Below, one piece after another: positions 1 to 5,183 of a stretch of DNA of 5,183 nucleotides (position 1 is the first letter of the stretch; every line of letters starts with the position of its first letter). The position numbers were made by a program, and so were the translations under genes. Source of the DNA: an uncultured Opitutia bacterium. GTDB taxonomy: Bacteria; Verrucomicrobiota; Verrucomicrobiia; Opitutales; Opitutaceae. Under the pieces are notes generated by a model, which was not told the origin of the DNA, ran no database searches, and worked only from the letters and a program-made list of their open reading frames with translations. Where the stretch lies: the NCBI GenBank assembly GCA_937952235.1, contig CALFZM010000335.1, positions 1 through 5,183 on the forward strand, given 5' to 3'.

Positions 1-17
1 TCCGAACATGTGTTACC

Positions 18-45
18 CTTGTCTTCGGTCCAAAGAGAGGACAAG
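18..45. other. Inverted repeat in the tail of the window
   Basis: CTTGTCTTC (18-26) can pair with GAGGACAAG (37-45), a 9-bp stem with one G-T pair and a 10-nt loop. It is less GC-rich than its surroundings. It lies in the 131-bp stretch after the esterase, where I find no supported gene; it could be part of a terminator or of the leader of a gene beyond the window edge. Confidence 0.3.
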
Positions 46-109
46 CCGCTCCACCATTCGGTGCGGCCGTTCTGATGGGGAAATGGAAGGCCAGCTCCGT
101 GGTTCCGCC

Positions 110-126
110 CGCGGCTCGGTGCCGCG
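110..126. other. Small GC hairpin just after the esterase stop
   Basis: CGCGGC (110-115) and GCCGCG (121-126) form a perfect 6-bp stem with a 5-nt loop, five bases past the esterase TAA on the minus strand. No T run follows on that strand, so it is not a textbook Rho-independent terminator, though it could stall polymerase or protect the mRNA 3' end. In GC-rich DNA such short stems also arise by chance. Confidence 0.3.
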
Positions 127-131
127 CGCGC

Positions 132-872
132 TTACTTCAACAGTCTCGCGAGCGGTTCCTTGATCGCATCGGCCCAAAGGCCGTAGCCCTTCTCGTGCGG
201 GTGCAGGAAATCGGGCATGATCTCCTTGGGCAGGGTGCCGTCGGCCGCGAGGAAACGCCCGCCGATGTCGAGAAAGTGAACGTTCTTCCCGTCGTGCAGC
301 TTCCGGATCAGCGCGTTGATCTCGTTGACCTGCCTGCGCTGCGGGTGATCGGGCTTTTCGCCCCGGGGGAAGACCGCCAGGAGAAGAATCTTCGCCTGCG
401 GCTGCCTGTCCCGCAGGAGCCTGACGATCGCCGCGACGCCCTCGGCCGTTTCGGCGGGCGTGTTCCGGGGCGTGGTGCCGTCGCGCTCGAAACCGGTGTT
501 GTTGGTGCCGATCATCAATACCACGGCCTTCGGCTTGATTCCGTCGAGCTCGCCGTTCTGCAGCCGCCACAGCACGTGCTGGGTGCGGTCGCCGCCGATG
601 CCGAAGTTCGCCGCTTTCAGCGGGGCGAACTGCGCGTCCCAGACCTTCTTTCCGCCGCGCTCCTCGCGGCGCCAGGCGTCGGTGATGGAGTCGCCGACGA
701 ACAGCACGTCGACGCCGCCCTTCCGCGCGATCTCCACGAATCCCTCGTGCCGCTTCACCCAGTTGGCGTCGCGGGGTTCCGGTTTGATGGCGGTGTTGGC
801 CACCGCGTCGATCGCGGCACAGGCGACGACGAGGGGAACGAGGGAGAAGCGAAGGGCGGTTTTGAGGTTCAT
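132..872 (-). CDS. Exported SGNH/GDSL-family esterase (PAF-acetylhydrolase-like)
   Basis: Predicted serine esterase outside the cytoplasm, 246 residues from the chosen start. The four SGNH blocks are visible: block I VLFVGDSITDAW with nucleophile Ser62; block II NFGIGGDRTQHVLWRL (89-104) with an oxyanion-hole Gly; block III MIGTNN with Asn124; block V DFLHPHEKGY with Asp221 and His224. The NFGIGGD and VLWRL features resemble the PAF-acetylhydrolase Ib catalytic-subunit group, whose bacterial members are often carbohydrate or acetyl esterases. The start at 872 opens MNLKTALRFSLVPLVVACAAIDAVA, an export signal; cleavage could follow AVA at 25, or VVAC could be a lipobox with Cys18. An in-frame ATG at 935 would add 21 residues encoded partly inside the palindromic element and would bury the signal, so it is rejected. 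No strong Shine-Dalgarno precedes either start. A gap of 110 bp separates it from the binding-protein gene. Substrate unknown; removing acyl groups from a sugar taken up by the neighbouring importer is an inference. Confidence 0.92.
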   Translation of the reverse strand: MNLKTALRFSLVPLVVACAAIDAVANTAIKPEPRDANWVKRHEGFVEIARKGGVDVLFVGDSITDAWRREERGGKKVWDAQFAPLKAANFGIGGDRTQHVLWRLQNGELDGIKPKAVVLMIGTNNTGFERDGTTPRNTPAETAEGVAAIVRLLRDRQPQAKILLLAVFPRGEKPDHPQRRQVNEINALIRKLHDGKNVHFLDIGGRFLAADGTLPKEIMPDFLHPHEKGYGLWADAIKEPLARLLK

Positions 873-906
873 GGAAGATTGGATTTGGATACGGGCTCGG
901 AAGAAG

Positions 907-968
907 CCGGAAAAACCACGAAGCACACGAAACATCCCTGACGTCGCGTGTGCTTCGGGTGTTTCGGG
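907..968. repeat. Imperfect palindromic intergenic element (CCACGAAGCACACGAA-type)
   Basis: An inverted repeat lies between the binding-protein and esterase genes. The perfect core is CGAAGCACACG (919-929) and CGTGTGCTTCG (947-957), 11 bp with a 17-nt loop. Allowing one bulged A at 918, pairing extends through CC/GG and AAA/TTT to about 910 and 965, with mismatches. The sequence type resembles the CCACGAAG/ACACGAA units scattered between genes in many Verrucomicrobia and Planctomycetes genomes, whose spurious translations read like TTKHTKH; one frame here does so. That resemblance is from memory. There is only one copy in the window, so its dispersed nature cannot be shown here. Confidence 0.6.
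911..957 (-). terminator. Possible intrinsic terminator of the ABC-importer operon
   Basis: Read on the minus strand, the 11-bp stem (957-947 with 929-919) begins 25 bases after the binding-protein stop codon and is followed, three bases past the stem, by a run of five T (915-911). Position and order suit a Rho-independent terminator. Against it: the loop is long (17 nt), the T run is short and can itself pair with A-rich sequence opposite, and the whole may simply be a dispersed palindrome. If it works, the esterase needs its own promoter; I see no convincing one in 873-910. Confidence 0.35.
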
Positions 969-982
969 GTCTCCTTCTGAGC

Positions 983-1996
983 TCAGAAATTGAACTGGTC
1001 GATGTTGTCCTTGTTGAAGACAAAGGGCTTTCCGAGGAGAATGTTGTCTCCCTTGATCTCGAATTCGCCGAGTGCGCCCGCCTTGAAGGTCTTGTCGCCC
1101 GGCTTGAGCGTGCCTTTCACGAGCGCGACCGCGGCTTCGACCGTGAGGTAGCCGAGATCCTCCGTTTTCCAGAGGATGACGCTGTCGGTCACGCCTTCCT
1201 TCACGTAGCGCCGGTTTTCACTCGGGAGGCCGAGGCCGATGACCTTCACCTGGCCGGCCTTGCCGGCCTGTTTCACCGCCTCGGCGGCGCCGGGCACCGC
1301 GGGAGAGCAGATGTTCATGAGCAGTTTCAGGTTGGGGTGGGCGCTGAGCAGCGCGGTCGCTTCCGACTGCGCCTTGTCCTTCAGATCGTCGCAGGGCCGC
1401 ACGGCCACGAGCTTCATCTTCGGATACTTCTCGGCCAGCCGGGCCTCGATGTGCTTGCGCCACTCCTGCTGGTTGGCCGCGGTGAGCGTGGCCAGGATGA
1501 TGGCGAACTCGCCCTCCGCATTGAGCAGCCGCGCTGCTTCGTCCATCAGGCCATGGCCGATGCCCTCCGGCGTGGCCTGGTTCACGAAAAAGGTCCGCGC
1601 GTCGGGCAACGCGTCCGCATCGTAGGTGATCACCTTGATGCCGCGGCTCTGCGCCTTGCGCAGCGCGGTCGAGATCCCCTCGCGGTTCTCGCAGGCGGCG
1701 GCGATGACATCGACGCCGAGCGTGATCCAGTTTTCCACGATTTCGTTCTGCTTGGCGGGATCGCTTTCGGTGGGGCCGTCGAACAGCAGGTCGATGCCCA
1801 GCGCCCGCGCCGCCTTCTCGGCCCCCGCCTTGCATGAGATGAAGTACGCGTTGCCCTTCGACTTGGGCAGCAGCGCGACGGTGATCTTTTTCCCCGCGGG
1901 GCCGGCGCCGGAGCCGGATGCGGGCGACTCGGGTGACTTGCCGCAGCCGGCGACGAACAGCGCGACGGCGGTCAGGAGGAGGGACCATTTTTTCAT
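983..1996 (-). CDS. Lipid-anchored sugar-binding protein of a CUT2 ABC importer (RhaS/LsrB-like)
   Basis: Captures the substrate outside the inner membrane and delivers it to the two permeases. It has 337 residues. The N-terminus MKKWSLLLTAVALFVAGC is a lipoprotein signal with lipobox VAGC and acylated Cys18, followed by a Ser/Gly/Pro-rich tether to about residue 36. The two-lobed type I periplasmic-binding fold (Peripla_BP_4) follows: ITVALLPKSKGNAYF at 38-52, FDGPTESDPAKQ at 72-83, GVDVIAAA at 94-101, VITYDADALPDAR at 122-134, FFVNQATPEGIG at 136-147, TAANQQEW at 172-179, SPAVPGAAEAVKQAG at 231-245, and a closing FNKDNIDQFNF. These resemble proteins annotated as rhamnose or autoinducer-2 binding. 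Against remembered LsrB, K45, D126 and Q176 match AI-2-contacting residues, while N175, I229 and S231 replace Asp, Pro and Ala; canonical AI-2 binding is therefore doubtful. No clear Shine-Dalgarno precedes the ATG, which overlaps the permease stop, so translation is probably coupled. Confidence 0.95.
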   Translation of the reverse strand: MKKWSLLLTAVALFVAGCGKSPESPASGSGAGPAGKKITVALLPKSKGNAYFISCKAGAEKAARALGIDLLFDGPTESDPAKQNEIVENWITLGVDVIAAACENREGISTALRKAQSRGIKVITYDADALPDARTFFVNQATPEGIGHGLMDEAARLLNAEGEFAIILATLTAANQQEWRKHIEARLAEKYPKMKLVAVRPCDDLKDKAQSEATALLSAHPNLKLLMNICSPAVPGAAEAVKQAGKAGQVKVIGLGLPSENRRYVKEGVTDSVILWKTEDLGYLTVEAAVALVKGTLKPGDKTFKAGALGEFEIKGDNILLGKPFVFNKDNIDQFNF

Positions 1997-3000
1997 GTCG
2001 GAGGCGAAGGGGTGGACCGGACCGGGGCCGGCGGAGGGCGGCGCCAGGCCGCGAAAAGTTTTGGCAGCACGCTGCTCGACAACGCAAGCAGGAGCAAGGC
2101 GCCGGTCAACATGCCCGCCACCTCGCGCGGCTGGCGGGCGTGCACGAGGCCGTTGTTGAGGATGGCGATCGCCGCGACGCCGAGGAGCGTGCCGTGCACG
2201 CTGCCGATCCCGCCGAAGATGCTCGTTCCGCCGAGGACCACGGCCGTGATGGCGAAAAGTTCGTATCCGGTGCCGGCGTCGGCCTTGGCCTGTCCGAGCC
2301 GGGCGGTGTAGATGATGGCGGCCAGCGCGGCGACCAGCCCCGCCAGCACGTACACGCCGGCGATCCGTCCCTGGACCGGCACGCCGGCGAAACGCGCCCC
2401 CTCGGGCGCGAAGCCGATGGCCCGGTAGGTCCGGCCGTACGTCATCCGGTGGACGAGCACCCAGATGCCCGCGGCCACGACCAGAAAAAGCCAGGCCTGG
2501 GTGGGCAGGCCGAGCCAGCGTTCCTGGCCGAGAAAAAGAAACGACGGCGGGAAGTTGGTGAAGGTGTCCGCCCCGCGCGTGATCGCCTCCGCCAGCCCGC
2601 GGAAGAGCGAGTACGTGCCCAGCGTCACGATCAGCGGCGGCAGCCGCAGCGCCGTGATCAGGGCCGCGTTGAGGCCGCCCGCGAGGGCGCCGAAGATGAG
2701 CGTGCAACCCGCGGCCACCTCGGGCGGCAGCCCGGCATCCCGCCAGAGCTTGCCGAACAGGATCGCACACAGGCCGAGCAGCGAGCCCACCGAAAGGTCG
2801 ATGCCTCCCGTGAGGATCACGGGCGTCATCGCGAGCGCCAGCAGCCCGATCTCGACCGTGTGCCGCAGGATGTCGAACGAGTTGTCGAGGGTGCCGAACC
2901 GGGGCCCCAGCGCATTGAAACAGCACCATTCCGCCACGACGACGAACAGGAGCACGGTTTCGTGACGGAGGACGAATGCCTTGCCGGACGGCGCGCTCAT
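1993..3000 (-). CDS. Sugar ABC transporter permease 2 (BPD_transp_2 family; RhaQ/LsrD-like)
   Basis: Second inner-membrane channel subunit, 335 residues. Hydrophobic segments fall roughly at 14-32, 49-65, 69-86, 96-118, 121-135, 168-184, 212-233, 247-262, 268-284 and 296-313. Diagnostic stretches are LTGGIDLSVGS at 63-73, the coupling loop AIGFAPEGARFAGVPV at about 194-209, and VVLGGTSIFGGIGSVHG at 254-270, all matching the ribose/rhamnose/AI-2 permease family. The start at 3000 is favoured by a good Shine-Dalgarno match, GGAAAGG at 3013-3007, six bases before the ATG, and by the basic lead (GKAFVLRHE) before the first membrane segment. The C-terminus is a proline-rich cytoplasmic tail (RRPPPAPVRSTPSPPT, 320-335) that looks unconserved. 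Its start overlaps permease 1 and its stop overlaps the binding-protein start, both as ATGA. The upstream frame stays open through permease 1 but is out of family there, so a longer start is rejected. Confidence 0.95.
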   Translation of the reverse strand: MSAPSGKAFVLRHETVLLFVVVAEWCCFNALGPRFGTLDNSFDILRHTVEIGLLALAMTPVILTGGIDLSVGSLLGLCAILFGKLWRDAGLPPEVAAGCTLIFGALAGGLNAALITALRLPPLIVTLGTYSLFRGLAEAITRGADTFTNFPPSFLFLGQERWLGLPTQAWLFLVVAAGIWVLVHRMTYGRTYRAIGFAPEGARFAGVPVQGRIAGVYVLAGLVAALAAIIYTARLGQAKADAGTGYELFAITAVVLGGTSIFGGIGSVHGTLLGVAAIAILNNGLVHARQPREVAGMLTGALLLLALSSSVLPKLFAAWRRPPPAPVRSTPSPPT

Positions 3001-3926
3001 GACCGGCCTTTCCGGCTGCGCACGCCATCGGCCACGACGGCGAGCAGGATGATCGCGCCCTGGATCGCCTTTTCCCAATAAGGCTCGATCCGCAGGTGCG
3101 TGAGGGCCGGGGCGATGCAGGCGAGCAGCAGCAAGCCGGCGAACACGCCCCACAGGCTGCCGCGACCTCCGGAGATCGCGACGCCGCCGACGACCACCGC
3201 GGCGATCGTTTTCAGTTCGAGGCCGGTGCCCGACTTGGGGTCGACCTGGGGCGACTGCACGACGTTCATCATCGCCGCCAGGCCCGTCAGGGCGCCCAGC
3301 AGCACGAAGCTGCTGAAGGTCACGCGAGCCGGCCGGATGCCGGCGAGCCGCGCCGCCTCGGCGTCGGATCCCACCGCGTACACGAAGCGCCCGGCCGCGA
3401 GCTGCCGCAGCCCGAGCGCCAGCGTCACGAGCACGACGAGCGCGAGCGCGATCAGCACCCACTGTCCCGCCGCCTGCGGCAGGCCCAGCCACTGCAGCGA
3501 GTCGGGCAGATTGACGAACGCGCCCTGGCGCTGCCAGCGCAGCGCCTCCCGCCAGGTCACCATCGTCGCGAGGGTGACGACGATCGACGGCAGCCGCAGG
3601 CCCGCGACCAGCGCGCCGTTGATCGCACCCAGGCCCGCGCCCAGTCCGACCGCGGCCAGGGCCACCAGCGGCGCCGGCCATCGCTCCGCCGCGAGCAGGC
3701 CGGCGCAGACCGTGACGACGGCGAACTGCGAACCGACGGAAATATCGATCTGGCGGCAGATGATGACCACCGCCATGCCGCAGGCGACGACGAGCGCAGG
3801 CGCCTCGCGGGTGGCCAGCGACAGCAGCGGCTGTGCCTGGTAGAAGCCCGGCGCCAGCACGGCCAGGCTGGCGAGGACGAGCACCAGCGCCGCCGCCACG
3901 GAAAGCTCGCGGAAATACCGGTTCAT
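2997..3926 (-). CDS. Sugar ABC transporter permease 1 (BPD_transp_2 family; RhaP/LsrC-like)
   Basis: Inner-membrane channel subunit of 309 residues, a usual length for the family. The protein is dominated by hydrophobic stretches, roughly 8-26, 44-58, 64-80, 86-110, 113-124, 155-172, 203-223, 240-251, 256-275 and 286-299, fitting about ten membrane segments. Family marks include QIDISVGS at 59-66, the cytoplasmic coupling loop AVGSDAEAARLAGI near 184-197, and the glycine-rich VVVGGVAISGGRGSLWG near 244-260. The chosen start at 3926 begins a short basic tail (MNRYFREL) before the first membrane segment; the same frame stays open upstream, but that sequence overlaps the ATPase gene and looks like a shadow. 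Purine-rich AGGAG (3942-3938) and AGGGGG (3936-3931) sit before the start. The start overlaps the ATPase stop by 4 bp and the stop overlaps the next permease start by 4 bp. It likely pairs with the second permease as a heterodimer. Which permease corresponds to which named paralogue cannot be decided here. Confidence 0.95.
   Translation of the reverse strand: MNRYFRELSVAAALVLVLASLAVLAPGFYQAQPLLSLATREAPALVVACGMAVVIICRQIDISVGSQFAVVTVCAGLLAAERWPAPLVALAAVGLGAGLGAINGALVAGLRLPSIVVTLATMVTWREALRWQRQGAFVNLPDSLQWLGLPQAAGQWVLIALALVVLVTLALGLRQLAAGRFVYAVGSDAEAARLAGIRPARVTFSSFVLLGALTGLAAMMNVVQSPQVDPKSGTGLELKTIAAVVVGGVAISGGRGSLWGVFAGLLLLACIAPALTHLRIEPYWEKAIQGAIILLAVVADGVRSRKGRS
3007..3013 (-). promoter_or_regulatory. 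Ribosome-binding site for permease 2
   Basis: The minus strand reads GGAAAGG six bases before the ATG at 3000, inside the last codons of permease 1. It is the clearest Shine-Dalgarno match in the window and fixes the start of permease 2 at the ATGA overlap. Confidence 0.6.
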
Positions 3927-5183
3927 GCGGCCCCCTGCTCCTGCTGGCCGAGCGCCGCGGCCATGACGGTGTGGGCGTCGGAGTTCCCCGGGAGGACGGC
4001 GGTCAGCGTCCCGCCTCGCATCACGCCGATCCGGTCGCTCATGCCGAGCACCTCCGGCAGGTCGCTCGAAATCAGCAGCACGGCCAGGCCCTCGCCCGCG
4101 AGGCGGCGGACGAGGCGGTGAATCTCGCTCTTCGCGCCGACGTCGACGCCCTGCGTCGGCTCGTCGAGGATCAGCACCCGCGGCCGGGTCGCGAGCCAGC
4201 GGGCGAGCGCCACCTTCTGCTGGTTGCCGCCCGAGAGACTGCCGGCGGGCGCCGCCGGGCCGGAGCACTTCACCGCCAGGTCGCGGATGAAATCCAGCGC
4301 CAGCGAACGCTCGGCGCGGGGGCGCAGCCAACCCCCGGGAAACAGCGTGCGGTGGACGGCCAGGGTCATGTTCTGCTCGATCGGCAGGTCGAGCACCACG
4401 CCGTGCCGGCGGCGATCCTCGGGCACGTAGGCGATGCCCTGCGCCACCGCCTCGCGCGGCGAAGCCGGCGCGATCGTGCGGCCCTGCAGCCGGATCGTGC
4501 CGGCATCGGCCGGTGTCAGGCCGAACAGGATACGGGCAAGCTCGGTGCGTCCCGCCCCGACCAGGCCGGCCAGCCCGAAGACCTCGCCCGCCCGCAGGTC
4601 GAAGGTGATGTCGCGCACGCCGGTGGCGGTGCAGCCCACCCCCCGCAGCTCGAGCGCGACCGCGCCCGGCAACGCCTCTGCGGGCGGGTGGATCTGGGTC
4701 ACCTCGCGTCCCACCATGAGCCGGATCAGGCCTGTTTCCGTCATGCCCGCGACCGGAAACGTGCCGACGCTTTCGCCGTCGCGCAGCACGGTGACGCGGT
4801 CGGCGAGGGCGAAGATTTCCTCGAGCCGGTGCGAGATGTAGATCAGCCCGACCCCGGCCTCCCGCAGCTCGCGGACGATGGCGAAGAGGCGGTCCTGCTC
4901 CTGCCGGGTCAGCGAAGCGGTCGGCTCGTCCATGATCACGATGCGTGCTCCGGCGCCGACGGCGCAGGCGATCTCGACCAGCTGCTGCTCCGGCATCGAC
5001 AGGCGCCGCACCTCCGCCGTCGGTGCGATGGCCGCGCCGACGCGTTCCAGCAGGAGCCGGGCGCGTTGCTGGCGCGCCGGCCAGTCGAGGCGGCGGAACC
5101 CGCCGCCGGTCTCGAGCCGGAGCGCGAGGTTCTCGGCGACGGTCAGGTCCGGAAACAGCGCCGGCTGCTGGTAGATGCAGGCG
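3923..5183 (-). CDS. Sugar ABC transporter ATPase, two fused nucleotide-binding domains (RbsA/RhaT/LsrA type), N-terminus missing
   Basis: Cytoplasmic ATPase that powers a carbohydrate (CUT2-class) importer. The frame stays open to the window edge, giving 419 visible residues; relatives are about 500, so roughly 80 N-terminal residues, including the first Walker A, lie outside. Seen in order (numbering from the first whole codon): Q-loop region IYQQPALFPDLTVAEN at 3-18; an atypical first signature, LSMPEQQLVEIA, near 61-72; Walker B IVIMDEP with D85-E86; H-loop ISH with H118. The second domain has GLVGAGRT at 206-213, with Arg where Walker A usually has Lys, a canonical LSGGNQQ at 316-322, Walker B LILDEP with D340-E341, and ISSD (372-374) where an H-loop His would sit. 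This asymmetry is normal for the family. A GTG at 5011 could be mistaken for the start but is internal, because family sequence continues upstream. The stop overlaps the next gene by ATGA. Substrate is not readable from this protein. Confidence 0.96.
   Translation of the reverse strand, partial: ACIYQQPALFPDLTVAENLALRLETGGGFRRLDWPARQQRARLLLERVGAAIAPTAEVRRLSMPEQQLVEIACAVGAGARIVIMDEPTASLTRQEQDRLFAIVRELREAGVGLIYISHRLEEIFALADRVTVLRDGESVGTFPVAGMTETGLIRLMVGREVTQIHPPAEALPGAVALELRGVGCTATGVRDITFDLRAGEVFGLAGLVGAGRTELARILFGLTPADAGTIRLQGRTIAPASPREAVAQGIAYVPEDRRRHGVVLDLPIEQNMTLAVHRTLFPGGWLRPRAERSLALDFIRDLAVKCSGPAAPAGSLSGGNQQKVALARWLATRPRVLILDEPTQGVDVGAKSEIHRLVRRLAGEGLAVLLISSDLPEVLGMSDRIGVMRGGTLTAVLPGNSDAHTVMAAALGQQEQGAA
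3931..3942 (-). promoter_or_regulatory. Purine-rich ribosome-binding region for permease 1
   Basis: The minus strand reads AGGAGCAGGGGG within the end of the ATPase gene. AGGAG lies 11 bases and AGGGGG four bases before the ATG at 3926; neither spacing is ideal, but together they support that start. Some of the signal may be codon content (Gln-Glu-Gln-Gly). Confidence 0.45.

Noticed and set aside
1..9. Possible start of another minus-strand gene (ATG at 9, AAGGG upstream)
   Set aside because: Only three codons are visible, too few to support a call.
75..941. Long plus-strand open frame opposite the esterase gene
   Set aside because: It is the antisense shadow of a clear SGNH hydrolase in GC-rich DNA; its translation is low-complexity and ends in a TTKHTKH-type stretch from the palindromic repeat.
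983..1996. Naming the system lsrACDB or rhaSTPQ
   Set aside because: Gene order fits lsr, but half of the AI-2 contact residues differ by eye, and no rhamnose catabolic gene is in view; neither symbol can be justified.
983..3028. A 681-residue fusion of an unknown protein to the binding protein
   Set aside because: The part upstream of 1996 is an off-frame reading of permease 2, rich in Arg, Ala and Gly; the lipoprotein signal at 1996 marks the true start.
1993..3681. A long N-terminal extension of permease 2, starting at 3681
   Set aside because: The extra residues are an off-frame reading of permease 1; the Shine-Dalgarno at 3007-3013 and the ATGA overlap support the start at 3000.
1918..4121. 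Long plus-strand open frames (1918-3081, 3096-4121) opposite the permeases
   Set aside because: Translations are rich in Arg, Gln, Asp and His with no recognisable domain, typical of antisense to GC-rich membrane-protein genes.
3923..5011. ATPase beginning at the GTG at 5011 as a complete short protein
   Set aside because: Family sequence, including the Q-loop region IYQQPALFPDLTVAEN, continues in frame to the window edge, so the gene is cut by the window rather than short.

Overview
The window is GC-rich, with G or C at most third codon positions. It carries one run of genes, all on the minus strand (right to left): the end of an ABC sugar-importer operon, then a separate exported SGNH/GDSL esterase. 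A palindromic intergenic element built on a CCACGAAGCACACGAA-like unit, together with the style of the proteins, suggests a Verrucomicrobia-type bacterium (Opitutaceae-like). That placement comes from remembered patterns, not a search, and is moderate at best.

Layout in transcription order: (1) positions 5183-3923, a duplicated-domain sugar ABC ATPase whose N-terminus lies outside the window; (2) 3926-2997, a first BPD_transp_2 permease; (3) 3000-1993, a second permease of the same family; (4) 1996-983, a lipid-anchored periplasmic-binding-protein (type I fold) of the RhaS/LsrB-like group; (5) a gap of about 110 bp holding an imperfect inverted repeat that could act as a terminator; (6) 872-132, a secreted or lipid-anchored SGNH hydrolase resembling PAF-acetylhydrolase-type esterases; (7) 131-1, a short non-coding tail with two small hairpins and no supported gene.

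The four transporter genes are joined by three identical 4-bp ATGA stop/start overlaps, so the importer is very probably made from one message with coupled translation. The binding protein captures a ligand outside the inner membrane, the two permeases form a heterodimeric channel, and the double-NBD ATPase drives import. The order ATPase-permease-permease-binding protein is that of lsrACDB, and the family also includes rhamnose importers (RhaSTPQ). The binding protein keeps only about three of the six residues known to contact AI-2 in LsrB, so a sugar such as rhamnose is the more likely ligand, but the ligand cannot be read from sequence. The downstream esterase could remove acyl groups from a carbohydrate before uptake; that link rests on adjacency only.

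I see no phage, CRISPR, transposase, tRNA or rRNA signal. This looks like an ordinary carbohydrate-uptake region with a few details worth checking, not an obviously new system.
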